DNA from: Odobenus rosmarus divergens
Taxonomy: Eukaryota > Chordata > Mammalia > Carnivora > Odobenidae
Length of the DNA: 64,000 nt
Assembly: GCF_000321225.1 (NCBI RefSeq)
Contig: NW_004451510.1
Location: forward strand, 334,691-398,690
Reading direction: 5' to 3'
Part shown: positions 1 through 12,197 of the stretch, one piece after another
Layout: every line of letters starts with the position of its first letter
Numbering within the stretch: position 1 is the first letter of the stretch
The notes under the pieces: generated by a model
What the model was told of the DNA's origin: nothing
Databases searched by the model: none
Seen by the model: the letters and a program-made list of their open reading frames with translations, nothing else
Position numbers and translations under genes: made by a program

Positions 1-2293
1 CCTTCTGTTTGATATCTCCTTCCTCAGTGGTCTCACCCTAACAATGGGCACAGACATCTCTATTAATTCCCCAAAGGACAGTTTAGATCAATGTTTGGGA
101 ACAAGACAAGGAAATGACAATGAAGAAAATATAACTGGACCCCAAGCAACTTTTTAGTCTCCTTTAGTCTCCTCTTCTCCTTCCTTAGCTTCAGTTTGTT
201 CTGATGTCTCAGGGGTCAATCTCACCTCTCTCCATGTGGGTGTTTTGGCCGTTTCCACTCTGCCTTGAAAACAGGCTCCCAGCTTGCTCCTGGGTCAGCA
301 AGAGGGGAAAAGAGTTTTTATCTCCCCCAATTCCAGACTTGTGTTTTTCTTCCCCAGGATTTGTGAAAATGGAAATGTTCATTTCCTTTAGAGGAAATAT
401 CAATCTCTATCCAAAGGGTGTAAACTGGCCTCCATGTCTAAATTAGGCAATTGTAGTACTCAACATTTCATTTCCTGTTTGGCTAATTCAAGCTAAAATA
501 ACTCCATGGCAGTGGATACCAGAGCATGAAGATAGATCCCCCTAGCCCTCCAGCATTTCATTCCTCCTGATGTGGCTTGGATCCTAATTAGTAAGAAGCT
601 ACTTTTCAAACACACCTATACATTAAGAACAAATATCTTTCTTACAAAGGGAAGCCTGGAGTCTAAACAACATTTAATATCTTGGGCTGAATTAGGCCTT
701 CTCAAGGACAGTGAGTAGATACTACATCTGCATAACTCAATGGGCTTAGTAAACCCATCCTACACTATCCATAATGACTGGCGCAAGACACTGCACATAG
801 AACAGATGTGATTACGGGTGGGTATATATGTGCGTATGTGTGTGAAGAAGTAACCACAAGGTTATAGAAAAAATAAATCCATCCAACTGCTATATTCTTT
901 GACAGCCTGTTGACACAATAAATCACAGAAACTGGCCGTACCCAAACACTGATTCATAGCTCCTGTTTGATTTAAAGGTCACTCTATATTAAGGATTGGA
1001 GGAGTGGTCTCCAAAGAGGGTACACAGACCCCAAAGACAAATTTTACATCTACCTTGAAAGCAAAAACCTCAAGTAATCTATCAAATGGCACAATAAGCC
1101 TCAACAATTTTAATATATTTCTCCCCCATGAGCTACTCTATCGAACCCATGCCCTGTTGTTTGCCTTGGATACAAGCTGAAGACTCTGCATTCACACCTC
1201 TGAAAATTATTCAAGTTACGTTTAGCCACAGAAGAGGTTTTTCTGTCCCTTCTGGATGGAATTTATTTTTTAAATTTGGAGTTTGAAGGAGTAGGGAGAA
1301 AGAGAAAAGGACACTTTACTGAGTTTTCTGCTTTTGAGGACACACACCCTTACGTACCTAGAAGCTATGGGCTTAGTCCCTAAAAATGCACTCACAGATA
1401 ACACTGAAAAAGTAATTTGACCTGATACAGTCTTTCAAACCTTTCGTGGACATCCTCCATGAAGACTTTTAATTTAAAATTATTTATTTTAGAGAAATGG
1501 GGATAGACAATAACTTGGTATCTCTAAGTGGAAGCAAATGTTAATACCTTCACGATAGCAGAAGACTTGATGCCTCTAAAGAGTAATCTCAGCATCATCT
1601 TGCTTCAGTCTGAGGTAAAAGATGGACTTCCTCCGTTACCAAGATGGTAACAACAACCAAGTTGTTGACCAGATTTATCCCTACAGTAGTTGATGCTAGA
1701 TACCTACGGCTCGAATGGCTTTTGAAAGTGGGAAGGGGCTATAAATCAATGGTTGAATATTGCTAGTTTCTGTGGCTTAGTCTTCAAAACGGAGGCAAGG
1801 ACAGTAGCAATTTAAAGGATTCAGTTTCTTAGTGACCAGGTACTTCCTTTTTCACACATACACTTAACTCACTGGGTGATGGTGAGTGTGACAATCACTC
1901 AGGCACTTTGAACACTTGCAAAGTGTTCTATCACAGTAACCGATGGAGGTTCTTTAATGGAGGCTTCCTCATGACTTATCTTTTCTTCTGGTAAAGGGAC
2001 AATTTGTGAGTGTTCTCCAAAACCTAAGTGGGAGAGAGAGAGAAAGAGAGAGAGAGAGGGAATATCACATAAATGAGTGAACCAGGATTGCTGACTTGTG
2101 GATTGTGGGAGAGTCTGTATTTCTCAAAGTAAGGGAGGGAGGGCAGGGCAGGATTAATATCACTTACGTTTTCAACACACAGGCAAAACAATGGTAGATC
2201 TTAGAGCTTAAGTAGAGTAGCTTTCAGAAGGTGCTTCTCTGGAGTATAGGTTTTTTTGAAGCAAAATTTTAAGAACGTCGAAGGGCACTTAAC
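1..2293. other. Unassigned non-coding stretch
   Basis: I see no repeat family or gene that I can name here. The longest open frames (about 80 codons near 204-446) lack any recognisable domain and overlap an equally long frame on the other strand. A short GA-rich simple repeat sits near 2033-2060, and a small hairpin with 8-bp arms lies near 1908-1927. Confidence 0.5.
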
Positions 2294-2431
2294 TTTTTTT
2301 TTTTTTTTAAGATTTTATTTATTTATTTGACAGAAGGAGACACAGCGAGAGAGGAAACACAAGGAGGGGGAGTGGGAGAGGGAGAAGCAGGCTTCCCACT
2401 GAGCAGGGAGCCTGCTGAGCAGGGAGCCCGA
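2294..2431 (-). mobile_element. Can-SINE, head-truncated
   Basis: On the minus strand this ends in the Can-SINE tail, seen on the plus strand as a T-run followed by GATTTTATTTATTTATTTGA and a GA-rich body. The tRNA-like head is missing; the element stops after the body segment that reads GGGAGCCCG on the plus strand. A 17-bp block with core GAGCAGGGAGCC is repeated in tandem near 2399-2430, which is not usual for the family. I found no target-site duplication, so the left part was probably lost or rearranged after insertion. Confidence 0.85.
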
Positions 2432-2689
2432 ACACTGCCGTGTAAATTATTCAAATAAAGTCTCAAATGCTAAATGTTGATGCAAAAAAGTGGCTTGAGT
2501 TCATGGAAAACTTGACAACTTGGCTATTCTGGTCCAAGTCACTAGCATATCTCACCAGGATTGTTCTTGTTCTCCTCTTGCCTCTCCATAGTCCAGTCTC
2601 CACAAAGCAGGCAAGACAACTTTGATAACGTGACTCACATTGAACTGAAAACTAGAACTTCACGTTACACTCAGAACAAAATTGAATAT

Positions 2690-3180
2690 CTCTCTTGTGG
2701 CCTGGGTGGCTCTGCTTGAGCTCGCCCCAGCCTCTCTGGGGACTTCATTTTGTCCCACTTTCTTACTGGCTCCTAATGCCCCAGCCCCATGGGCTGCCTG
2801 CCATCCTTCGAACAAGCCAAGTTCATATTTCTTCGCACTTGCTATTTCCTTTTATTTAGGACTGCTTGTCCTCTACCAATTTCAATGCCTGGGTCCACCT
2901 TCTCATTTGCGTCTCTGTTCAAAGTCATCACCTCAGAGAGAGCTTTCCTGGAACATTCAATCCAAGCCAGTACCCTCCCTCTGCCTCTCATTTCATTGTC
3001 TTATTTTCTTTATAGTACTTACCATTACTTAAAAATACAAAATAGATTTATTTTGTTGAGGCATTCATTTTCTCCTTCTTAGTAGGATTTAAGCTCCCCA
3101 AGGGAAAAGACTTTATCTTATTCAGAATTATATCTCTAATCTTTAAACAGTGCCCCTGCCACAGGAATAAGTACTCAAAA
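2690..3180 (+). mobile_element. L2 LINE 3' segment
   Basis: The order of phrases follows the L2 3' end: a segment on small-company nouns of the consensus (cttgct..ttcc..actgc), then the part ending tcctggaac, a region rich in ttcattgtcttattttctttatagtactt, then aagctccccaagggaaaagac and a final piece like cagtgcc..gccac..aataagtactca. It is strongly diverged and ends in an A-run near 3177-3192. Two overlapping open frames of 97 and 116 codons inside it are chance readings of this repeat and not genes. Confidence 0.75.
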
Positions 3181-3192
3181 AAAAAAAAAAAA

Positions 3193-3700
3193 GCTGTTTG
3201 GACTAGCAAATGAGTGAAAGTACTAGCTTTCACTGAGATTTCACATGCTGGATCCCATCGTGAAATATAGAATGTTGGAGGGGAAAAGTATCATATTTCT
3301 TAGACTCATTGGGCCTCCCACAATCTCAAACCTTGCTCTTTTGTGAGCAGATGAAGAGAGATGCCATGGAAGACATAGGCTGTGATATTTGGGAATGCCT
3401 GTAACTGGAGGGAGGGAAGGAAGAAGCTTCAAAAGCCAATGACATGTGGAAAGGGAGAGAACCATGGAACACAGCAGTGCATCTCTCTGGACGTAGCACC
3501 TGATTAATTCACGTTAATTGTTCTGTCCCTTGGGCACAGAGAAGGACTTTGGGCTCGGATTATGGACTCGAGTCTATTCTTGCTACACATTCTGAACAAA
3601 CCTGAACTAGGTCTAGACTCTTGCGCCTGTTTTATCATCTGTGAAATGGGAATGCCAATAAAAAGAGCTAATAATTTTATTGGGTCTTTATTCCAAGCCC
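3193..3700. other. Unassigned non-coding stretch
   Basis: No repeat or gene recognised. A short piece near 3630-3665 resembles the 'catctgtgaaatggg' section of MIR/L2-type repeats. Confidence 0.4.
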
Positions 3701-3890
3701 TCTATAAATATTTGCACGTACTGTTTTGCGTAGTTCTTAAAATCATCCCCATGACATGGGTGTTGTTGCTACACCCGTCCCCACCCCCATGTCAGAGACG
3801 GAGATCAAGAGGGATTTGATGATTATTGAAAGGCAGTAGCTGAGCTGGGATTGAGGCTTCCTATCAGTTGAACTAGGAATTTAGGATCTT
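3700..3890 (-). mobile_element. MIR-like SINE
   Basis: In plus-strand reading it goes from an 'aagccctctataaatatttgcacgta' section through 'atcatccccatgac' and 'cagagacgg' to 'gcagtagctgagctgggattgag', which is the reverse of a MIR. Divergence is high, as expected for an element that predates placental mammals. Confidence 0.55.
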
Positions 3891-5430
3891 AATGGGTAGA
3901 CTGTGTGGTGTTTACCCTTTTAACACAGTTGGAGAACAAAATGAAGTAACTATGTAGCTCTGACTGAATGTACCACACTGTCTTGTAATTGTCATAAACA
4001 CATAGAACCTCCACCACTAGACTGCGTGAGTTTCAATGTTACAAACATGCTTTTTATCCACCTCTGTGTCTCCAGGATCCAGTGCATGGCTCATAAAATT
4101 AAATAAGCTCCCTCTCCTTCTTCACTCCCTTTCTTGCTTTCTTTCTCCTCCAGAGACAGACATTACAGGTGCCACAACCCAGAGGGTCATAACAAAGGTG
4201 TTCCTGTGGAAGGAGTGAGAAGCGGATCACATCCTGGGCAAACTCCCCAGCTTTTCCTCTTTCAACTTGCTGACAGTCCACACTGCTGCTCCGGCTTCCT
4301 GCAAATCCCGCTTTGCCAAGAACTTTGTGTGATTCCCAGGCAGGTTCGGGTAAGTGCTATGTTTAGAGCACAACTGTAAGTAGGCAGGAGTTTTAAAATT
4401 CTAGGAAGTATCATTAGCTCTGCCTGAATGAAGCACAGGGCTTGGCTTCATTAACTTCACAAAGTGCAGGAACAAGACTCCTGGCCGCACATTGTATTTA
4501 GATTCAGTGGTGTCAATTTCACGTAAAGGGGGAAAGGCTCTGTGATCCCGGACCAGGCAGGGATTCGACAAATACTATAGGTTACACAACCTTCAGGGAA
4601 CAGATTTTTTTTTTTTTTTTATAGTGCTGCCTCCTGTTGAAGTTATGGGGGAAATCATTTAGCTCTTATTTGCTTGGTTCTATATTAAGATCCCAAAGGA
4701 AATGTAAACAGCTGTTCTCAGCTGTGTGCCTTTGTTTATTAGTGTTTTAAGTTTATGTTTGTGCAATATGTAAAATCTCTTTGGATCCTTCTATTTATAT
4801 AGATAGTAAATAATAATGTGACAGTCAACACACCAGGGTATATTAATCATTCTTGGCAGGTAGAGAGCTGCTACTCATTCTGCAAATAGAGGGAATAAGA
4901 TCTCAAGAGCATTAAACGGCATGCCTTGGATCAGTGGATCGGACAGTCATGAGCAAGACTGAGGAACAAAGGCTAAACCTGAAAACTTCCTCATTAACTC
5001 AGTAATCAGAATCTGATTATGTAGAAGCAGATTGGAAAGAAAACAAGAAAGCAAGCTGATACTTCCAACTAAAAATAAGCTCGGGGAGTTTTGAAATTGT
5101 TTACCTTAGCTGTCCTCTGCCTTTTAAATGACCTTGACTGGATAGCCAGTTGGGATCCTTAAGGCTGATCTCCTTTTCCCTAAGCAAAAAGACTTTCACA
5201 ACCATTAGAGGAAGTTGAATATTTGGAAGGGAAAAGTGGTGCCAAAACATCTGGACTTTGGCTAATTTCACTTCTTTATCTGTAAATGGTCCTTGAGAAA
5301 TGAAAACACAGTCACCCTATTGTGGAAAGGTACAAACTGTAGGAATAGGCAAATGGATTCACTTTTCGATGTTGTGATGAGCTTGTGTGCTTTCAACTTT
5401 TTAAAATTCCACAAATAAATACTGGGCAAG
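3891..5430. other. Mostly unassigned, with a possible L2 tail
   Basis: A piece near 4040-4115 (ctgtgtctccaggatccagtgcatggctcataaaattaaataa) resembles the last part of L2 on the plus strand. An 18-base T-run lies near 4604-4620. The rest shows nothing that I can name. Confidence 0.35.
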
Positions 5431-5645
5431 CCTACCCATTCATGGCACTCTGCACAGACTCAGAGGGCCGGATGGAGTGCTGGAGATTACCCAGAATCAG
5501 GCTCCATTTAACAGATGAAGAAGCAGAGACTCTAGACAGAGATGGGGAACTGCTTGCTGACATTTCTATCCAGTAGCACAAGGATGACTTGAACCCTGGC
5601 TCGCTTAATTCGTAGTACTCTTCTCAAGTGCTATCCACAATTTCT
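5430..5645 (-). mobile_element. MIR-like SINE
   Basis: The plus strand carries 'tttaacagatgaagaagcagagactct' followed by a degraded 'cttgctgacattt..cagtagcacaaggatgacttgaaccctggct', which is the reverse complement of the MIR core and tRNA-like head. A 63-codon open frame across it is incidental. Confidence 0.6.
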
Positions 5646-6870
5646 CACCACCACCGTCGCTGATTTCCATGCCTCACAGAAAGTCATTCAACCAACACAT
5701 TGCAAAACACAGATTTTTGGACTCTTAGCCCGCTAGTCTTTCCACCTGCCACCATCATATTTCGTGCGGGACGTTTTTCTTTCTTTCTTTCCTTTTTTTG
5801 AAACAACAAATAAGAGAATTGTGCCAGTGTACCTTCTGTCCTCTAGATCTCACTCTGCACAAAGACATCCTAATTTCTGTTCTTAGAGTGAAAATATTTC
5901 ATAGAAATAGTGGGTTGCAAGGAGAACCACAGAAAACGTCCCAAGGCATTCTGCGGATGGAATTGATTTTTCAGAATTGTCTCCTATGGTCTGAAAGGAG
6001 ACAGGTTGGCAACCGGCTCCCTGGAAATGAGGACCATATTAATTATTTATTATAAGTTATATCCATTTACACAGAGATACAACAAAAGCAGGTTTGGACA
6101 TGTTTATTAATTATCCCAAAGCAATTTTTTTTTAGTACTTGACTTCTTATTATTCTATAGTCAATGCAGGAAATCAGAGAAAAATGACTTCCTTTCAAGA
6201 TACATTGAGAAAGAATTGTTTTAAATTATCTGCCAATTCTGAGAGATAACACTGTGTTTTCTTTTAAAATCACAGCTAGATCTCTCTGGCGTTTTCTTCT
6301 TAATTGTCCTGTAGTGGCAACAACTAGAATCTTGAAGAAAAGAAAACACAGGGAGATTCCTGAAAGAAAAGCTACAGGAAGTTGTTGTTTCTAAAAATGG
6401 AATTTCTTTTCTATTGCAAGGGAGGGCATATTGGTAGTCCCAAACTTTTTTTTTTTTTTAGTAGTTCTGATGAACTGAGTGCAATGTGGAAAGGGAACAC
6501 CACTCGGCAAGGACCTTGGGGTCATTACCAAGTAGGGAAGAATTGGTCAGAATGGTTTTGAGGGCAAGAGGTGCCAAGGACTGAGCTGAGTTGGTGGTAT
6601 TAGGGCATAATAATTGAGTTTCTTGGTGACTTATGTTCTTATTTTCCAAAGTAATGTGAGATGGCATATAAATAAAGGTACGTTAAGGAGATCAAATGAA
6701 GAGTAGGAAGTTAAGCCTCATATAGAGGGCTCTTTATGAATAGACTACCTTGCTGCCAGGCCCTGAGCCTGCCTCTTCTACCTGGTGCCTCTGATAACTC
6801 TGAAGAGAGTTCCTGATACTTCTCGGTGAATGGCACCTATTGTTCATATCAGTCTTCTTTCCTTCCCTCT
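5646..6870. other. Unassigned non-coding stretch
   Basis: AT-rich sequence with a CTTT simple run near 5777-5800 and T-runs near 6127 and 6447. No repeat family or exon recognised. Confidence 0.4.
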
Positions 6871-6879
6871 GCCACCCCA

Positions 6880-7050
6880 TTTTTAATTCAAAGTACAATT
6901 TATATGCAGTGAAATATACAGGTCATAAGGATAGAATTGGATGAGCTTTGACAAATGTATGCATCCATTTGACCCAGACCCCAGTTAAAGTATAGAACAT
7001 TTCCAGAAAATTCTGTGGTGCCTGTTACCTCCAAAGAAATAATTTATAGG
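6880..7050 (-). mobile_element. Ancient L1 3'-UTR fragment
   Basis: Read on the plus strand, 'gtgaaatatacaggtcataag..gaattggatgagctttgacaaatgtatgcatcc..acccagaccccagttaaagtatagaacatttcca' follows the antisense 3' UTR of old mammalian L1 elements in order. No open frame remains. Confidence 0.65.
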
Positions 7051-8315
7051 TTTTAAAAATAATTTATTTGTTTTCCTTGGTGACCTGGCAACATTTCTGT
7101 AGCTTCCTTTGTCAGATACTGGGAATCAAGACTGTATGAGGCCATAGTGCTTTCAGTGGCCTTGGCTGATTGGATCATTTAATGAATTTCTCGGTGGTAG
7201 TTATCACTGATAATATTAAACAAGCTCTGCAAATAAGGTGACATGGCCAGAATGCCTAGGCCCTCAGTGTAAAACCGTCACTTTGCCTTCTGTAGGAGCC
7301 ATGTGTCAATGTGTATTAAAACAAAACGGTCCTGAATGCCAAGGGTGTTCTCTGGCTGTAGGGCAGGAAATGCTGTGAGCTGGCTTTTTATGACTCTCCT
7401 GCTACTTAGGCAAATTCTCATATCGCTCAAAGGAGTGAACTTAATTTCAGGACGCATACGCATTGGGGAAATAAAGTCTCACATGGGGAAGCAGGCTGAA
7501 TTCTGTGTATTTTTATGGCTGGCTCTTGAAAAGTCTTTGAGCTGGAGATATCATTCACACCGTAGAGTAGCCTGGTCATGTGACAGGCTTGCTGAAAGTC
7601 GCTCAACCAAGGTTTTGTTGCAAGGCTCCCAAATGCTGGGCTCTGGTAGAACCTATGTTGACTTTATGGCAAGCGTTATTCAACGTGCTCAGTCTTTGGG
7701 GACCAAAGTGGTATATAGATACTACCTCTAAAATTCCACTCCTACTACCAGGCCTGTGAAAATGCTTGTTAGGGAAAGAGAGAGATAGAGATTTATCCTG
7801 TTTTTCAAAATTAAAGATGCCTTTCCTATACCAGGGCCTCCTGAGAAACATGAACTTTCTTTAAGTGTAGTTAGTGCTGGCAGCAAAAGTACCAGCAGAG
7901 GAGCTGTTTAGCTGGAACTGGGCTGAGGTGTTATAGTTTATTTTAGATTAATGGGCTTTTCTGGTTTCATTCCCAAAGTCCCTACCAATAGATGTCGACA
8001 CTTTTCAAGTTCTGGAGCAATTATACCTGCCCTGGGTTTCTAGCAGGACTCTGCCTGCAGATGTTGTCATTCATTTATCTGGGCCATATGAGTTGTTTTC
8101 TTAAGGATAAAAGATGTAAGATGAAAGAATGATAGATACCCACTGGGAGACTGTGCTGACTAAAATTTGTTGGTGTAGTTGTAGAAACTCCTTGCATAAC
8201 ATTAAGAGTACATTCATTCTCGAGGCATGCAGCTAAAAAAGACTTAACCCTGCTGAAGGAGTTTTGGAAGGGTGTAGTTGTGAAGCTTTGAGGATGTGTT
8301 GGCATTATTCATGAG
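7051..8315. other. Unassigned non-coding stretch
   Basis: A 131-codon open frame at 7336-7731 has no domain, no codon bias that I can see and no flanking splice signals that would stand out. I see no named repeat here. Confidence 0.4.
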
Positions 8316-8420
8316 GCACCATGGTCTAGGAATGCAAACTGGATTGAGAACCCAGACGCCAGTGTTCAAGTCTCAACGTCACTGCTAAATTGATGAGTCA
8401 CTTGCAAAACAGGTTAGAAA
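8316..8420 (+). mobile_element. MIR fragment
   Basis: The sequence 'caccatggtctaggaatgcaaactggattgagaaccc..cagtgttcaagtctcaacgtcactgctaa..tgatgagtcactt' keeps the order of the MIR tRNA-like head and core on the plus strand. Confidence 0.6.
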
Positions 8421-9090
8421 GAGATACATGCTGACGTCTTTTTTGGCTATAAATTTTTATGTAGGTAGGTAGTATCGAATCAAAATCAGTTTTATGGGAA
8501 TGAAGTTAAAATTTCAAGACTGGCAATAATGATGATCTGAAACTCACATAAAAAGTTTCTATCAGCGGATCCTTAACAGAATGTGACTTATGCTTTTTGC
8601 AATGATGGAGTAGTTTATAGAGGCTGATGATTCTGCTTAGACACCAAAACAGCTAGGTAAAATTTAAAAAGAAAACAATGCAACCCCCCCACCCCGGGTG
8701 TTTTAAGGCCTTGGGGAACAAGAATGATTTTGAGGAAAAATGCATCCTGGTGAGCAATATGCCCAGCTACTTTTCCCCGTGAGACATTTACTAACTTGTA
8801 AGAGGTGTGGCCCCAGTAGAAGAGAGGCAGCTCAAGCCTTCTGTAGTCTAACTAGGTATAGGAGACAAAAACTGGTATTCAAATTAAGCTAGCTGGAACT
8901 TGAGGGTTTAACATCTCAGAGAAAAGGGACTCCCGTAAAGTGATTCTATAAAACTGTATACAGGTTTTACCCTCAAAGCATTTGTTTACAAAATCATAAA
9001 CTACATGGAGTGAAAGCATACATGAGAAGCAGGGAGCAGCAGCTAAAAACTAAAATGTTAATTAAGCACAGTTCTTTAGGAAGCTCATGA
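8421..9090. other. Unassigned non-coding stretch
   Basis: AT-rich with a short C-run near 8684-8696. Nothing that I can name. Confidence 0.35.
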
Positions 9091-9099
9091 TGCTGGGGA

Positions 9100-9525
9100 G
9101 ACAAAATTTGAATTCCAGGGCACTTTAAAGGAGGTTCCTGGCGAACATGCCAGTATCCCATTTGAGAGTCTTAGGAGGCTATGTCCTAGCAAAGCAAAAA
9201 TTAGAAGTAGATCAGCCCTTACCACAACAGAAACTCAGGCTGAGTCATCTTAATTCTTGGTTGGATCATGGTGATTTGGACCCTAAACTACTTGAGTTTC
9301 AGAAGAAAATAAAATTTTCTCTGAGAAAAATAGCAGAGCACAGATCCTCTGCAGTAGTTCATTTACAATGCCCAGCATTCATTCAAAATTACGAGATTTA
9401 CCAGGAAGCAGGGCAAAATAAAGGTAAACTGAGGAGAAAAAAATAGCAAAGAAAAATAGGCCCATAGGTGATCCATGGATCAAAATTATTAGTCATGGAA
9501 TTTACAGTAAATGCAATTTCTTTTT
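9100..9525 (+). mobile_element. Ancient L1 fragment (ORF1-side region)
   Basis: The stretch 'ttctctgagaaaaatagcagagcaca..cattcaaaattacgag..aagcagggcaaaataa..gaggagaaaaaaatagcaaagaaaaataggcccata' follows the region at the start of ORF1 in old L1M-type elements. A 99-codon open frame at 9147-9446 is a chance reading through this repeat; it has no protein family that I recognise. It lies just upstream of an L1 3'-end-like piece and of the long L1 that follows, all in the same orientation. Confidence 0.5.
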
Positions 9526-9662
9526 AGAGTGATGAAAAATGTCCTAAAATCAACTGTAGCAATCATTGTGCAACTACATGAATATGCTTCCACCCATTGT
9601 ATTTTACACATTCAGTGGGTGAACTGCTCTATATGTGAATCATATCCTAAATAAAGCTGGCC
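9525..9662 (+). mobile_element. Ancient L1 3' end
   Basis: The segment 'agtgatgaaaaatgtcctaaaat..caatcattgtgcaactacatgaatatgc..gtgggtgaactgctctatatgtgaatcatatcctaaataaagctgg' is collinear with the 3' UTR of L1MB/MC-type elements, including the terminal cctaaataaagc polyadenylation context. Confidence 0.65.
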
Positions 9663-10077
9663 AAACAAAATCCTAAAAAATAATCCACCAGAAGAATTCA
9701 ACAGTACTAAATTTGTATAACACAAAAAGAAAGCATCAAAATATACAAAGCAAAAATTAACAAAATCTTCAAAAGAAATAGAGTAATTCACAATCACAGA
9801 GGCAGATTATAACATAATCCTCTGAGTAACTAATAAAACAAACAGATAAACAAAAAGTAAAACTAAAAAGTTGATTTATTAATTGACCTAATTGATCACT
9901 GCAGTCGATAAATGCAATGTCCACATTTAAGTACAGAAGAAACATTTGGCAAAATTGATCATCAGCTGAGCCATAAAGCAAATCTCAACCAACTGGAGAG
10001 GATTAAAATCTAGCAGGTTATATGCTCTGCCCAGAATGGAAATAAGCTAGAAAAAATTTGATTAAAAGCTAAGTAGA

Positions 10078-10280
10078 GGGGTACCTGGGTGGCTCAGTCA
10101 TTAAGCGTCTGCCTTTGGCTCAAGTCATGATCCCAGGGTCCTGGGATCGAGCCCTACATTGGGCTCCCTGCTCAGCGAGAAGCCTTCTCCCTCTCCCACT
10201 CCCCCTGCTTGTGTTCCCTCTCTCACTGTCTCTCTCTCTGTGTCAAATAAATAAATAAATAAATAAAATCTTTAAAAAAA
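10078..10280 (+). mobile_element. Can-SINE with 15-bp TSD
   Basis: This is a full-length tRNA-derived SINE: a tRNA-like head starting GGTACCTGGGTGGCTCAGT with a B-box-like GGGATCGAGCCC, a CT-rich body, then TCAAATAAATAAATAAAT and an A-rich tail. Perfect 15-bp repeats (TAAAAGCTAAGTAGA) lie at 10063-10077 and 10281-10295. The element sits inside the older L1 and has retained its full structure, so it is younger than its host. Confidence 0.97.
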
Positions 10281-11468
10281 TAAAAGCTAAGTAGAAATCC
10301 TCAAATGATAGAAAATGTAAAAATAAATTTAAATAATGAGTTGTTCAAAAACATCATAATACAAATTAGAAAATATTTTAAGCTCAATGGAAAAGAAAAT
10401 ATTTTACATCAAACCTTTGAGAATGTAAGCAAAGCCTTGCTTAGAGAATTTAAAGCCATGATTGGAAGTCTTAGAAATTAAGAAAGCTTAAATGTTAATG
10501 ATCCAAGTATCTAGTTCAAATAATTAGAAAAAAACAAAAAATCAGACCCAAAGAGAGTAGAAATAAGAAAATAATAAACATAAGATAATTGATAAAGTTA
10601 ATAAAGTAGAAAATAAAGATAGAATGGATGTGATCAACAGTCAAAAGTTGGTTATTTGGAAATATTATTAAAAGTGGTAAAATTCTGGTTTGACAGATTA
10701 AAAAGAAAAAAGTAGTGAGAAATCAATCACCTGACAAAAATCACAATATAATGAATGAGAAACATCATTATAGATACTATAAACAATGAAGAGATAATAA
10801 AATAATTTTATGAACAACATTATCCCAATATATTTTAAACCTTAGATTGAAGGAGCAATTTTTTGCGTGTGAAAAACAAACTACCAAAAGTGACACAAGG
10901 GATAAGATAATTTGAATAGGATGATATTCATTAAAGTAATAAAATTCATAATGTAAAAAAATCCATCAAAGAAAACTTCAGACACAAGTGGCTTTGCTGG
11001 TAGTTTTTTCCCAAACATTAAAGGAGAAACACATCAGCCCCATAAACTGTGGAAAACAAGCAGGACTTTCCAAATTGAAGTCAGTCTTTCTCATGATCAT
11101 TGGTAGAAAAACCCTAAACAAAATATTTGCAAATAAAACCCATCATAGTATCACAACCATGTTGGGTTCATATCAGAAAAGTATGGCTAATTAACATTTA
11201 AAAAATCAATCAATTCAAACCCTCAAATTAGTAAGACAAAGGAGAAAATTGTATAATTATCTCAATAAATGCAGAGAAAGCGTTGATAAAATCCAATATA
11301 TATTCATAATTTAAAAAACAACTTTTTAGCGATACTGAGTAGAAGAGAACTTTCTCATCTAAAGAGATGATAAAAATATATATATATAAAAGAGCATACT
11401 TAATGGTGAAATACTGAAAGTAGTGCTAATATTAGGATGGAGTCAAGGAAGCTCATTATCACCACTTC

Positions 11469-12197
11469 CGTAGTAGGCAACATCCAACATGGCCCCCATT
11501 GATCCCTGAATCCTGCTATTCATCCTTTTGTGTCACCCTCTCCCCTTGAGTGAAGGCTGGACTTAACTGATTCACTTCTCAGAAATTAAATATGGCAGAA
11601 GCGATGAGATGTTATTCTGAGATTAGTTATTAAAAAACTGTCACTTACATCTTTGCTCTTACTCTCTCTCATTCTCTTAAGTCACTCTCCATGGGAGAAG
11701 CCACCTGCCATGACTTGACACAGCCCTAGGAAGAAGCCGGGCCTGCTAACATGTGAGTGAGCTTGGAAATGAATCACCTCCTCCACTCTCCTCCTTTGGG
11801 GTCTTCAATTAAACTGTGGCCTCTGCCTACTGCTTTGGTCAAAGTCTCATGAAACACCTTAAACCAGAGGCACTTAGATAAGTTTCACCCACATAGATGG
11901 CCTATGAAATAATAAATATTCATTGTCTTTTTAAAAAAATAATATTTTATTTATTTATTTGAAAGAGAGACAGCAAGAGCAAGAGACAGAACACAAACAG
12001 GGGGAGTAGGAGAGGGAGAAGCAGGCTTCCCGCTGAGCAGGGAGCCTGATGCAGGGCTCGATCCCAGGACCCTGGGATCATGACCTGAGCCGAAGGCAGC
12101 CGCTTAACGACTGAGCCACCCAGGTGCCCCAATATTCATTATCTTAAGCTACTAAATGTAGAGGCAAGTTGTCATGCAGTAATAGATAACTAATACA
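11469..12197 (+). mobile_element. MaLR/ERVL-type solo LTR, MLT1-like
   Basis: The LTR runs from 'cgtagtaggcaacatcc..atggcccccattgatccc' to 'aagctactaaatgtagaggcaagttgtcatgcagtaatagataactaataca', the family's typical start and end. Five-base repeats ACTTC at 11464-11468 and 12198-12202 flank it, which is the duplication length expected for this class. Removing it restores the L1 reading 'tcaccacttctattcaacattg'. About 216 bp inside it belong to a Can-SINE and its duplicated site. No internal retroviral region is present. A second copy of the same LTR family is at 35645-36178. Confidence 0.85.
11930..12130 (-). mobile_element. Can-SINE inside the LTR
   Basis: On the minus strand the order is tRNA-like head (GGGGCACCTGGGTGGCTCAGT), body and A-rich tail. 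The flanking repeats AATATTCATTGTCTT (11915-11929) and AATATTCATTATCTT (12131-12145) match at 14 of 15 bases. The 61-codon open frame here is a reading of the SINE and is not a gene. Confidence 0.96.

Noticed and set aside
2682..3082. Two overlapping plus-strand frames of 97 and 116 codons
   Set aside because: They read an L2 fragment in two different frames.
7336..7731. 131-codon plus-strand frame as a possible exon
   Set aside because: No domain, no convincing splice sites and no repeat-free conservation evidence available from one sequence.
9147..9446. 99-codon frame that looks like a small basic protein
   Set aside because: It lies in old L1 text and has no recognised protein family; no support for expression.
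11947..12132. Recurring small proteins with 'GSWVA/GSVV..LPSAQVMIPGSWD' text at several loci
   Set aside because: They are all translations of Can-SINE heads and bodies, not a gene family.
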